From Streptomyces sp. Tue6028 (GTDB taxonomy: Bacteria > Actinomycetota > Actinomycetes > Streptomycetales > Streptomycetaceae): DNA of 64,000 nt. The translations under genes and the position numbers were made by a program. How positions within the stretch are numbered: position 1 is the stretch's first letter; every line of letters begins with the position of its first letter. The notes beneath the pieces were generated by a model. The model worked only from the letters and a program-made list of their open reading frames with translations. It did not search any database and was not told the DNA's origin. The stretch covers positions 248,001-312,000 of the forward strand of contig NZ_MLCE01000019.1 in NCBI RefSeq assembly GCF_002300165.1. The letters run 5' to 3'. Shown piece by piece: positions 15,953-23,516 of the stretch.

Positions 15953-17328
15953 TGACCGACCTGACAACGCTCCTGGAGGTGGGTGGTCCTGTCGCCGCGC
16001 TCGGCGGCGGGGCTGCCTACGCCCGGGCCAAGCACCCCGGGGTCTACTGGTCCACGTTCGGCCTGCCGATATCCACGGCCCGGCTGCTCAGCTCGTACGG
16101 CTCGGTCATGGAGGCGTGCGGTCTGACCGTGGCTCCGTCCCGGCTGCGGGCCCTGGCGGTCAAGGCCACCACCCGCCGTGAGGTCCGACCCGTACCACCC
16201 CGCCGGGGCATCATCCGCCCCACATCGACCGGGTTACGCCTTCGTCTTCGGCTCGCTCCAGGACAGGAGCCGGCGGACGTCGCCGCCTCGGCCGAACGAC
16301 TGCGGCACGCCTGGGGAGTTCACGCCGTGTACGTCACCACCGTCAAGCCTGGCGTGGTCGAACTGCGGCTCGTCGGCTTCGACGTACTGCGGCGCGTGCG
16401 GATGCCCCGCAAGCTCGCGTCTGGGCTCCTCAAAGTGCCCGTGGCCCTGCGGGAGGACGCCACCCCGTTCGTACGCGACTACCGCACCGTTCCTCACCAA
16501 CTCACCCTCGGTGCAACGCTCTCCGGCAAGTCCATGTACCTGCGCCACCTGGTCGCCGGACTCGCCCCCCAACCCGTCTCCCTGGTCGGCATCGACTGCA
16601 AACGCGGCGTGGAACTCGCGCCCTTCGCCGCGAGGCTCTCCGCTCTCGCCACCGACCCCCAGCAGGCGGCCGAACTGCTGCCCGTGCTCATCCAGGAAAT
16701 GGAAGACCGGTACGAACTGATCAAGGCTCGCCAAGGCCTCGCCCCGGGCACGCCCGTCGAAGAGATCACCTCCGACGTCTGGGGACTTCCCGACGACGAA
16801 CGTCCCGTCCCGATCGTGCTGTTCGTCGACGAGGTGGCCGAACTCTTCCTCGTCGCCACGCGCAAGGAAGAGGAACGGCGGGACGAGATGGTCACCCAGC
16901 TCATCCGCCTCGCCCAGCTCGGCCGCGCTGCCGGGATCTACCTGGAAGTCTGCGGGCAGCGCTTCGGCGCCGAACTCGGCAAGGGAGCGACCATGCTCCG
17001 GGCCCAGTTGACCGGCCGCGTCTGCCACCGCGTCAACGACGAAGCCTCCGCCAAGATGGCCCTGGGCGACATCGCCCCCGAAGCCGTCTCCGCCGCCTGC
17101 GCCATCGCTCCTGAGCGGCCCGGCCTCGCCGTCGCGGGCGACTCCTCCGGCGGCTGGTCCCGCATCCGAACCCCGTACCTCTCCCTCGGTGACGCCGCAG
17201 GGACCTGTCGTGAATCCGCGCACCTGGTGCCCGACCTGCCCGCGCTCAAGCCGTTCCGGCCGGACGTGCCCGTATACCCGGTCGAGTCTCCGGCCCCGGC
17301 CGTCCAGTCCCGCCCTGTGACTGACTGA
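15952..17328 (+). CDS. FtsK/SpoIIIE-type DNA translocase (TraB/TraSA-like)
   Basis: A 458-residue septal DNA pump of the type that moves double-stranded DNA during mycelial conjugation. Walker A GATLSGKS is at ~187 and Walker B IVLFVDE at ~288, followed by the RAAGIYLEVCGQRFGAE sensor region typical of TraB/TraSA. The N-terminus (~1-60) has a weakly hydrophobic stretch but not the four TM segments of FtsK. It is coupled to the preceding gene by TGATG. It is the key transfer gene of the element. Confidence 0.85.
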   Translation: MTDLTTLLEVGGPVAALGGGAAYARAKHPGVYWSTFGLPISTARLLSSYGSVMEACGLTVAPSRLRALAVKATTRREVRPVPPRRGIIRPTSTGLRLRLRLAPGQEPADVAASAERLRHAWGVHAVYVTTVKPGVVELRLVGFDVLRRVRMPRKLASGLLKVPVALREDATPFVRDYRTVPHQLTLGATLSGKSMYLRHLVAGLAPQPVSLVGIDCKRGVELAPFAARLSALATDPQQAAELLPVLIQEMEDRYELIKARQGLAPGTPVEEITSDVWGLPDDERPVPIVLFVDEVAELFLVATRKEEERRDEMVTQLIRLAQLGRAAGIYLEVCGQRFGAELGKGATMLRAQLTGRVCHRVNDEASAKMALGDIAPEAVSAACAIAPERPGLAVAGDSSGGWSRIRTPYLSLGDAAGTCRESAHLVPDLPALKPFRPDVPVYPVESPAPAVQSRPVTD

Positions 17329-17411
17329 GCGCTCTCTTCCTCTCGGCCGGCGCGACCGTCTCGCGCCACGTCCCTACCCCTCCCATGCCTGAAACCGGAA
17401 GGAGTCGCTGC

Positions 17412-18035
17412 ATGCGCGCCCAACTGGCCCGCGTCGACGCGGTGCTCGTCCAAGCGGTCATCGCGGCAGCGCTGTCCTTCGCCCACCTGCACGACGTGGC
17501 CTCGGCGGCCGGACAGGACGGATGGAAAGCCTGGGCCTACCCGGTCTCGGTCGACCTGCTGCTCGTCGCCGCCTGGCGTCGACTGCGCTCCGGCGACGCG
17601 AAAGCCGCCGGCTGGTGCTGGTTCGTCATCGCACTCACGGCGTCCCTCGGAGCGAACGTCGCCACCGCCGGACTGCTCGACCTGGACCAGGTGCCTGCCT
17701 GGCTGCGCATCCTCGTAGCGGGCTGGCCCGCGGTCGCCTTCCTCGGCGGCACGCTCCTCGCCCATTCGGCGCCAGCACCGCAAGTGGGCGCGGAGGACGC
17801 CATACACGCCGTGGACCAGGAGGACGCGCCCGACCCGGCCCCAGCGGTCTCCGCTCAACCCGCCCCGCCCCTTGCTCCGACTCCCGTATCCGTCCCGGTC
17901 GCCCTGGTCGAGCACGCACGCAAGGTCGCCGCCGAGCACCAGACCCGTACCGGGGCGGCCATCGACACCCCGACCCTCCGCGCCCGACTCGGCGTCCCCG
18001 CTGCCATGGCCGACGCCATCGCCGCCCAGCTCTGA
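17412..18035 (+). CDS. DUF2637 membrane protein (SpdB-like)
   Basis: A 207-residue protein whose first ~115 residues are a DUF2637 domain with about four membrane helices; LSFAHLHDVASAAGQ.GWKAWAYPVSVDLLLVAAWRR is diagnostic. A Pro/Ala-rich linker (~118-160) follows, then a small C-terminal helical segment. DUF2637/SpdB proteins assist intramycelial spread of the element. I start at the ATG at 17412 with GGAAGGAG upstream rather than an upstream ATG. Confidence 0.85.
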   Translation: MRAQLARVDAVLVQAVIAAALSFAHLHDVASAAGQDGWKAWAYPVSVDLLLVAAWRRLRSGDAKAAGWCWFVIALTASLGANVATAGLLDLDQVPAWLRILVAGWPAVAFLGGTLLAHSAPAPQVGAEDAIHAVDQEDAPDPAPAVSAQPAPPLAPTPVSVPVALVEHARKVAAEHQTRTGAAIDTPTLRARLGVPAAMADAIAAQL

Positions 18036-18047
18036 AAGGAGACCCGC

Positions 18048-18239
18048 GTGACCGCCAACCGTCGCTTCCGCTCCGTCACCCGCATCGGTCCCGTCCAGGT
18101 CGGCACGTCCTACGACAACCGCGGCCGAGAGAGGCACACCGCCGCCTGTACCGCTCCGCGCTGCGGCTTCTCCGCCGACTACGACAGCCGCGCTGCCGCC
18201 GAGCTGGCAGCCCGCACCCACCGCTGCCCCGTCCGCTGA
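18048..18239 (+). CDS. mobile element transfer protein (small, Cys-containing)
   Basis: A 63-residue basic protein with the pattern RIGPVQVGTSYD then CTAPRCGFSADYDSRAAAELAARTHRC. The CxxxxC...C spacing resembles a small zinc-binding unit, and the same short protein recurs between DUF2637 and Spd genes in AICEs. GTG start with AAAGGAGAC. Role in transfer inferred from position only. Confidence 0.75.
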   Translation: MTANRRFRSVTRIGPVQVGTSYDNRGRERHTAACTAPRCGFSADYDSRAAAELAARTHRCPVR

Positions 18240-18252
18240 AAGGACCTGCCCC

Positions 18253-18447
18253 GTGACCGTCAGCCTGCCCCTTGTCTTCGTCCTCGGGCTCATCGCCTGG
18301 GGAGCGGTCAAGTTCCTCGGCGTCCGTACCTGGGTCGTCGTGGTGGTCGCCCTGTTCGGCTTCCTGCTCTCACAGACCTTCATGGCCCCGGCCATCGACT
18401 CCGGCACGCGCTCCGGCGTGGACGTCATAAACGGCTCACACGACTAG
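18253..18447 (+). CDS. small membrane protein of the Spd group
   Basis: A 64-residue protein with two hydrophobic segments (~4-22 and ~27-46; TWVVVVVALFGFLLSQTF). GTG start with AAAGGA upstream, 14 bp after the preceding gene. The stop codon lies inside a KorSA-type palindrome. It is probably a spread or pore-associated accessory protein. Confidence 0.7.
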   Translation: MTVSLPLVFVLGLIAWGAVKFLGVRTWVVVVVALFGFLLSQTFMAPAIDSGTRSGVDVINGSHD

Positions 18448-18453
18448 ACGAGT
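18438..18453. promoter_or_regulatory. KorSA-type operator before the last Spd gene
   Basis: ACACGA-ctag-ACGAGT; the right arm and centre match the palindrome at 15490. It suggests an internal regulated promoter for the genes from 18473 to int. Confidence 0.5.
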
Positions 18454-18472
18454 AGGCAAGGAGAGGACTGCC

Positions 18473-18718
18473 GTGTTCCTGCCCAAGTACCCCGACAACC
18501 CGACACCGCCGCCCGCGCACACCCACGCCCCGGCCGAATCGGCACCCGCACGACGCGCTGCCCCGCAGATCTCAATCAGCACGGGAGCAGTCGCGGCCGT
18601 CCTCGCCGGCGGAGTCGTCCTCACCGCGCTCCTGGCCGCCGTCGCCGTCACAGCCATCTCCGTGGCCATCGCCGCCGTGGTCCTGCGCTCGATGCTCCGC
18701 GACCAGCACCGCCGCTGA
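18473..18718 (+). CDS. SpdD-like small membrane protein
   Basis: An 81-residue protein: a Pro/His/Ala-rich N-terminus (~1-35), then one long or two closely spaced hydrophobic segments (~40-72; GAVAAVLAGGVVLTALLAAV) and a basic tail. GTG start with AGGAGAGG upstream. Similar proteins precede rep in AICEs. Confidence 0.7.
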   Translation: MFLPKYPDNPTPPPAHTHAPAESAPARRAAPQISISTGAVAAVLAGGVVLTALLAAVAVTAISVAIAAVVLRSMLRDQHRR

Positions 18719-18733
18719 AAGCCGCTGACCAAC

Positions 18734-18784
18734 AGGCCCCGGGGCGGCCTCGGTGCCGCCAAGCATCCACCGCCCCGGAGGCCT
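18734..18784 (+). terminator. hairpin between the Spd genes and rep
   Basis: aggccccggggcgg (18734-18747) pairs with ccgccccggaggcct (18770-18784) with one bulge. It could terminate transfer transcription or attenuate reading into rep. Confidence 0.55.
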
Positions 18785-18804
18785 TACCCCTCCTGACGAA
18801 GCCA

Positions 18805-18820
18805 GAAGGAGAAAGCCATC
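18805..18820 (+). promoter_or_regulatory. ribosome site and probable non-AUG (ATC) start of rep
   Basis: A perfect GAAGGAG lies 6 bp before an ATC codon (18818) in frame with rep. The 21 codons from there read STRSTPPPLPELAELASLGT, matching the usual start of RepSA-type initiators. The next ATG (18881) has no ribosome site, and an in-frame TGA is just upstream. Confidence 0.45.
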
Positions 18821-18880
18821 AGCACCCGTTCCACTCCGCCCCCGCTTCCCGAACTCGCCGAACTGGCCTCGCTCGGCACC

Positions 18881-20176
18881 ATGCCCGATCTGCTGCGGCA
18901 ACTCTCCAGCCTCGGCGGCTGCACCCACCCGATTCGCCTCGACGGCTACCGCACCGAGTACGACGTGAATACCCGCACCGGCGAGATCGGCACCGTCCTC
19001 CACCGCCTCGACTCCACCAGCCTCCCGGCCGATCACCTCCTGGTCCGCTGCAACAACCGCCGCTCAAGCCGCTGCGAACCCTGCGCCGAGGTGTATCGCC
19101 GCGACACCTTCCACCTGATCACCTCCGGCCTACGCGGCGGCAAGGGCGTCCCCGAACGCGTCGCCGCACACCCTCGCGTCTTCGCCACCTTCACCGCCCC
19201 CGGTTTCGGCCCCGTCCACAACCGCCCCACGGGCCCGGCAGGTTCGGCCCGCCGCTGCCGATGCGGCGTCCACCACGACCAGGATGACTACACCCTCGGC
19301 ACCCCGCTCGACCCGGACACCTACGACTACGAGTCCGCCGTCCTCTGGAACGCGCACGCAGGTCCGCTCTGGCGCCGCTTCTCCACCTACCTGCGCCGGG
19401 AGGTCGCCAAGCGCGCCGGACTCTCACAGCGCGCGTTCCGCCAGTACGCCCGCGTCTCCTTCGCCAAGGTCGCCGAGTACCAGAAGCGCGGCGCCGTCCA
19501 CTTCCACGCAGTGATCCGCATCGACGGCCCCGAGGGCGGCGACACATCACCTCCCGCCTGGGCCACTGCCGAACTGCTCACCGACGCCATCGGCGCCGCT
19601 GCTGCTCACGTCCGCGTGGACGGCCCGGTCATCGACGGACGCGCGCACGCCTTCACCTTCGGTCGACAGCTCGACGTCCGCGCTATCCGCTCAGCCGACT
19701 TCGACGGCGGCCAGGAGCTGACCGAGCGAGCTGTCGCCTCTTACATCGCCAAGTACGCCACCAAGGGCGCCGAGACCGCGACGGGGGCCCTCGATCGTCC
19801 GCTGAAATTCCTCGCCGAACTCGCCCAACTCGACATCAGCGACCACGCTCGCCAGCTGATCCGAACGGCTTGGACGCTCGGCGCCCGCAAGGAGTTAGAG
19901 GAGCTCCGGCTCCGGGCCTGGGCTCACATGCTCGGCTTCCGCGGCCACTTCTCCACCAAGTCCCGCCGCTACTCCACCACCCTCGGTGCCCTCCGAACCG
20001 CCCGCGCCGAATGGCGCCGAGCGCAAGCCGCAACGGCAGCCGAGGGCGGCACGGACACGACCCTCGTCGTCTCGCACTGGGTCTTCGCCGGAACGGGACT
20101 GTCCTCCGCCGAAGCCTGGCTCGCCTCATCGCTCGATCCCGCCCCCGGAACAGAAGGAGAACCGACTCATGGCTGA
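18881..20176 (+). CDS. RepSA-like rolling-circle replication initiator
   Basis: A 431-residue initiator counted from the first ATG (452 if the ATC at 18818 is used). CNNRRSSRCEPCAEVYRRD is a Cys-rich N-terminal motif, GAVHFHAVIRIDGP contains the His-hydrophobic-His metal site of HUH/rolling-circle Reps, and SYIAKYATKGAE carries the likely catalytic Tyr/Lys region. RepSA gives pSAM2-type elements an episomal phase through rolling-circle replication. The stop overlaps the start of xis by 8 bp. Confidence 0.85.
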   Translation: MPDLLRQLSSLGGCTHPIRLDGYRTEYDVNTRTGEIGTVLHRLDSTSLPADHLLVRCNNRRSSRCEPCAEVYRRDTFHLITSGLRGGKGVPERVAAHPRVFATFTAPGFGPVHNRPTGPAGSARRCRCGVHHDQDDYTLGTPLDPDTYDYESAVLWNAHAGPLWRRFSTYLRREVAKRAGLSQRAFRQYARVSFAKVAEYQKRGAVHFHAVIRIDGPEGGDTSPPAWATAELLTDAIGAAAAHVRVDGPVIDGRAHAFTFGRQLDVRAIRSADFDGGQELTERAVASYIAKYATKGAETATGALDRPLKFLAELAQLDISDHARQLIRTAWTLGARKELEELRLRAWAHMLGFRGHFSTKSRRYSTTLGALRTARAEWRRAQAATAAEGGTDTTLVVSHWVFAGTGLSSAEAWLASSLDPAPGTEGEPTHG

Positions 20177-20405
20177 GCGGCGCCTTACCGTGGCGCAGGT
20201 TCCCGAGTCGCCGCGCCCTCTTCCAGCGCGGTACCTCACTCCTCTCGATGTCGCCGAACTTCTGGGTGTGCCGATCGAGACGGTCTACCAGTGGCGCCGG
20301 AAGCGGACCGGTCCCCGCGGCTTCCGGGTCGGCCGGCACCTGCGCTACGACCCCGACGACGTCCGGGCGTGGGTCGAGTCCCTACTGAAAGGGGCTGTTG
20401 CCTGA
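20169..20405 (+). CDS. xis: excisionase (HTH_17/MerR-like)
   Basis: A 78-residue DNA-binding protein with an HTH_17-type winged helix: YLTPLDVAELLGVPIETVYQW, then GFRVGRHLRYDPDDVRAWVE. Xis directs the integrase toward excision. It starts inside the end of rep with GAAGGAG upstream, and its stop overlaps the int start (TGATG), so rep-xis-int are translationally linked. Confidence 0.88.
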   Translation: MAERRLTVAQVPESPRPLPARYLTPLDVAELLGVPIETVYQWRRKRTGPRGFRVGRHLRYDPDDVRAWVESLLKGAVA

Positions 20406-21625
20406 TGGCCGGACACATCCAAGACCGCTGGTACAAGAGTGAGACGGGTCCGGACGGCAGGGTCCGCAAGGTCAAGAGCGACCGCTACGGCTCCGGACTT
20501 CGCTACCGAGCGCGGTACGTCGGCCCGGACGGTACAGAGAAGGCCAAGAGCTTTCCCGACCGGCAGAAGCGGCTTGCCGATCAGTGGCTCGCCCACATCG
20601 AGGCGGATATGGCACGCGGGCAGTACATCGACCCGCGCGCGGCCCGGATCACGTTCCAGCAGTACGCCGAACGCTGGGTAGGGACGCAGGGCGCCGACCC
20701 GAACACCCAGGCTTCGATGGAGTCGCAGCTTCGGCTGCACGCCTTCCCGTACCTCGGTACGCGTCCGCTCGGCGCCTTCCAGCCTGCTCACATCCGCGAC
20801 TGGGTGCGGCAGCTCCAGGAGAACGGCATCCGTGGCTCGTATGCCCGGACGATCTACTCCAATGTGCGTGCTGCGCTGAGCGCGGCCGTGGATGACGGGC
20901 ATCTCCCCCGCAACCCGTGCGCGGCTCGCTCGGTCCGGCCGCCGACCGTCGACAGCAAGCGCGTCATGCCGTGGACGCCGGAACAGGTCTTCGCTGTTCG
21001 TGCCGCCATGCCCGAGCGCTTCCGGGCGATGGTCGACCTGGGCGGTGGCTGCGGGCTCCGCCAGGGCGAGATTCTTGGGGTCGCCGTCGACGCGGTCGAC
21101 TTCGAGTCGGACACGCTTCACGTAGTCCAGCAGCTCAAGCTGAGCCGCAGCAAGGCGGTGTTCGCTCCGCCGAAGGGCGGCAAGCTGCGGGACGTCCCGC
21201 TCCCCGGGCCGGTCGCTGAGGCCCTCCGGGCGCACATGAAGGAGTTCCCGCCGGTCGAGATCACGTTGCCGTGGAAGGTCGCGGACGGTCCCCCGGTGAC
21301 CAAGCGGCTGATCTTCACCGGGCCGCGTGGAGGTCATGTCTGGCGTACGTCGCTCAACGAGGAGGCGTGGAAGCGGGCGCTGGCAGGCGCCGGGGTGATC
21401 CCGGTCCCCGAGCGTGGACAGCCGTACGCCGAGTCCCGCGAGAACGGCATGCACGCGCTCCGACACTTCTACGCGTCGGTGCTCCTGGACGCCGGAGAGA
21501 ACATCAAGGCCCTCGCCGAGTACCTGGGCCACTCGGACCCCGGTCTGACGCTCCGTGTGTACGCACACCTGATGCCGTCCAGCCAGGAGCGCACGCGTAA
21601 GGCGATTGCAGCTGTCTTCGCCTGA
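20405..21625 (+). CDS. int: tyrosine integrase of the AICE
   Basis: A 406-residue site-specific recombinase. The N-terminal arm-binding part (~30-70) is followed by a SAM-like core-binding domain (~80-165), then the catalytic domain with Arg in GCGLRQGE (~217), His-x-x-Arg in HALRH (~349-353), GHSD and the nucleophile Tyr in RVYAHL (~384). All key residues are present, so it should be active. It is the last gene before the right end, the normal place of an AICE integrase beside attP. Confidence 0.9.
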   Translation: MAGHIQDRWYKSETGPDGRVRKVKSDRYGSGLRYRARYVGPDGTEKAKSFPDRQKRLADQWLAHIEADMARGQYIDPRAARITFQQYAERWVGTQGADPNTQASMESQLRLHAFPYLGTRPLGAFQPAHIRDWVRQLQENGIRGSYARTIYSNVRAALSAAVDDGHLPRNPCAARSVRPPTVDSKRVMPWTPEQVFAVRAAMPERFRAMVDLGGGCGLRQGEILGVAVDAVDFESDTLHVVQQLKLSRSKAVFAPPKGGKLRDVPLPGPVAEALRAHMKEFPPVEITLPWKVADGPPVTKRLIFTGPRGGHVWRTSLNEEAWKRALAGAGVIPVPERGQPYAESRENGMHALRHFYASVLLDAGENIKALAEYLGHSDPGLTLRVYAHLMPSSQERTRKAIAAVFA

Positions 21626-21671
21626 TCTGGGGCAGTGCCGTTGACCATGGGTTTGACATGTTGAGCGCCAT

Positions 21672-21947
21672 GATTCGCGGAACCAGGGAGTGAAATCACC
21701 ATCACCGATATGACGTCGCCCACATCAAATCACGAACCACGATTCGCGGAACCAGGAAGTGAAATCACCATCACCGATATGACGTCGCCCGCACCAAATC
21801 ACGACCACGATTCGCGGAACCAGGAAGTGAAATCACCATCACCGATATGACGCCACCCACACCAAATCACGACCACGATTCGCGGAACCAGGAAGTGAAA
21901 TCACCATCACCGATATGACGCCACCCACACCAAATCACGAACCACGA
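21672..21947. repeat. four tandem 68-70-bp repeats (iteron-like) after int
   Basis: Units start at 21672, 21741, 21809 and 21877 with gattcgcggaaccagg and also contain gtgaaatcaccatcaccg and ccaaatcacga. They differ by only a few bases. An inverted partial copy, gttccgcgaatc, lies at about 22028. There are no variable spacers, so it is not CRISPR. Between int and the right border they could bind integrase arms, Rep or a partition protein. Confidence 0.85.
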
Positions 21948-22224
21948 TTGCCTACCAGCTCTACTGCCTGGCCGGCCGCCCGGCCAGCCGTCCGCCCACC
22001 CGACCACCCGGCCGCCCGGCCGCCCAGTTCCGCGAATCCTCGTTTCCGAGAATTCTCACTTCTGCCCTCTCGCAGTTTTCGAGAGATACCGGAGGCGGTG
22101 TGCGCCCAACACCTCTTCGGAAGCGTCACCCTTCGGACCGAAGCGTGCTTATTGCAGGCCCTAGCTGCGGGTTTGCACGGCTCACAGATAAGCCGCTAAA
22201 TTCTCCGTGCCGCCAAGGGAACAC
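21948..22224. other. non-coding end region of the element
   Basis: A ccggccgcccggcc-type GC run, the inverted partial copy of the 68-bp repeat (~22028-22039) and small inverted repeats such as ctctcgcagttttcgagag. No gene seen. Confidence 0.4.
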
Positions 22225-22256
22225 AAGGGGCCGCTCACTGGCATGAGCGGCCCCTT
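22225..22256. terminator. 13-bp stem terminator
   Basis: aaggggccgctca (22225-22237) and tgagcggcccctt (22244-22256) are perfect complements around a 6-base loop. Confidence 0.7.
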
Positions 22257-22297
22257 ACCCCGTCGGTGCACTTATCCCCCGACCTATAGGAGAAGCA

Positions 22298-22486
22298 ATG
22301 CGTCCTGCGGAGGAACCCATCCTGGCACGCCGCGGCCTGCGTATCGACCTCACCCCTCGTGAGCTGCACCTCGCCATCGTCGGCATCGGAGGCGCAGCAC
22401 TGGCCATGTGGGTCGGCGCTGAACCTCTCACCGTCCTCCCGTTGGCCTTCCTCGTGGCGGTTCGAGTGAGGATCCACCGCATCTAG
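22298..22486 (+). CDS. small membrane protein at the right end of the element
   Basis: A 62-residue protein with a charged N-terminus (RPAEEPILARRGLRIDL) and one or two hydrophobic segments (~27-55; LAIVGIGGAALAMWVG). AGGAG lies 6 bp before the ATG. It sits between two hairpins just inside the right border. Function unknown. Confidence 0.65.
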   Translation: MRPAEEPILARRGLRIDLTPRELHLAIVGIGGAALAMWVGAEPLTVLPLAFLVAVRVRIHRI

Positions 22487-22521
22487 CGCGACGGCCCCGA
22501 CACGGCCCAAGCGCACAGAAG

Positions 22522-22559
22522 AGCCCCCTCCTGCTCGCAAAGCTGCAGGTAGGGGGCTT
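22522..22559 (-). terminator. terminator of gpmA
   Basis: agccccct and agggggct pair around an inner partly paired loop, immediately downstream of the gpmA stop. It is closely related in sequence to the hairpin at 8001-8036. Confidence 0.65.
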
Positions 22560-22596
22560 CTTCAGCTGGGCTTACTTCTTCTTGCCCTGGTTCTTG
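22524..22596. other. candidate right attachment site (attR) overlapping the gpmA 3' end
   Basis: Gapless counterpart of 8001-8073: gcaggtagggggctt at 22545-22559, a diverged 12-bp spacer, then ttacttcttcttgccctgg at 22572-22590. The last block encodes QGKKK-stop of gpmA, so integration keeps the gene intact. Confidence 0.65.
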
Positions 22597-23333
22597 ACCG
22601 CCTCGATGGCGGCCGCGGCGGCATCCGGGTCGAGGTAGGTGCCGCCGGGCTTGACCGGCTTGAAGTCGGCGTCCAGCTCGTAGGCGAGGGGGATGCCGGT
22701 CGGGATGTTCAGGCCCGCGATGTCGGCGTCGGAGATGCCGTCGAGGTGCTTGACGAGGGCGCGCAGGCTGTTGCCGTGGGCGGCGACCAGGACCGTGCGG
22801 CCGGTGAGGAGGTCCGGGACGATGCCGTCGAACCAGTACGGGAGCATGCGGACGACGACGTCCTTCAGGCACTCCGTCTGCGGGCGCAGCTCCGGCGGGA
22901 GCGTGGCGTAGCGCGGGTCGGAGAACTGGGAGTACTCGGCGTCACGCGCGAGCGGCGGGGGCGGGGTGTCGTACGAGCGGCGCCAGAGCATGAACTGCTC
23001 CTCGCCGAACTCGGCGAGCGTCTGCGCCTTGTCCTTGCCCTGGAGGGCGCCGTAGTGCCGCTCGTTCAGGCGCCAGGAGCGGTGCACCGGGATCCAGTGG
23101 CGGTCGGCGGCCTCCAGCGCGAGCTGCGCCGTGCGGATCGCGCGCTTCTGCAGCGAGGTGTGGACCACGTCGGGCAGCAGGCCGGCGTCCTTGAGCAGCT
23201 CACCGCCGCGGACTGCCTCCTTCTCGCCCTTCTCGTTGAGGTTGACGTCCACCCAACCGGTGAACAGGTTCTTCGCGTTCCATTCGCTCTCGCCGTGGCG
23301 GAGGAGGATCAGCTTGTACGGTGCGTCGGCCAT
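22572..23333 (-). CDS. gpmA: 2,3-bisphosphoglycerate-dependent phosphoglycerate mutase
   Basis: A 253-residue dPGM, the family's usual length, interconverting 2- and 3-phosphoglycerate in glycolysis. [10 protein letters not shown] near residue 9 holds the phosphorylated His; [18 protein letters not shown] (Glu/Arg/His) and [13 protein letters not shown] (second His) complete the active site. The ATG at 23333 follows a GGGG run. Its last codons form the presumed attachment core of the integrative element. Confidence 0.93.
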   Translation of the reverse strand: MADAPYKLILLRHGESEWNAKNLFTGWVDVNLNEKGEKEAVRGGELLKDAGLLPDVVHTSLQKRAIRTAQLALEAADRHWIPVHRSWRLNERHYGALQGKDKAQTLAEFGEEQFMLWRRSYDTPPPPLARDAEYSQFSDPRYATLPPELRPQTECLKDVVVRMLPYWFDGIVPDLLTGRTVLVAAHGNSLRALVKHLDGISDADIAGLNIPTGIPLAYELDADFKPVKPGGTYLDPDAAAAAIEAVKNQGKKK

Positions 23334-23516
23334 GGCCCCGAGCGTAATCGAACCCGCTGATCGCTCGCGCCCTCGCCCGGCAGGCGGACAGTACGGCCCG
23401 TCGTCGCCGGTCGGTTGACGGCATCTGTTAATCGAGTGGCCTTCCCGCCCCCTCTCTTCGTAAGTTGTGCTCACCGCTTGAGCCGCTTACTCACCTGCCT
23501 GACCGGGGGGTCCCGC

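Larger units (their letters stand above)
8023..22596. mobile_element. integrative conjugative element of the actinomycete (AICE/pSAM2) type in the 3' end of gpmA
   Basis: The 14.5-kb interval bounded by the ~75-bp imperfect repeats 8001-8073 and 22524-22596 holds a standard AICE set: tyrosine integrase next to the right end, xis, RepSA-like initiator, FtsK/TraB-like translocase, DUF2637/Spd-like membrane proteins, KorSA-like GntR repressor and NUDIX hydrolase. The length fits the 10-24 kb usual for AICEs. Most AICEs use tRNA genes; none is present here, and the gpmA 3' end is the only duplicated sequence I find at both borders. Extra cargo sits at the left: a PP2C phosphatase and a membrane protein. 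Exact crossover position is not determined. Confidence 0.75.

Noticed and set aside
20345-21568. 407-codon minus-strand frame opposite int
   Set aside because: Antisense shadow of the integrase gene with no ribosome site or domain.
21672-21947. CRISPR array
   Set aside because: The 68-70-bp units are identical throughout, with no repeat/spacer distinction and no cas genes.
21626-22560. tRNA gene as AICE attachment site
   Set aside because: No T-loop ggttcgaatcc-like sequence or cloverleaf found near int or at the left border; the gpmA end repeat explains both borders better.
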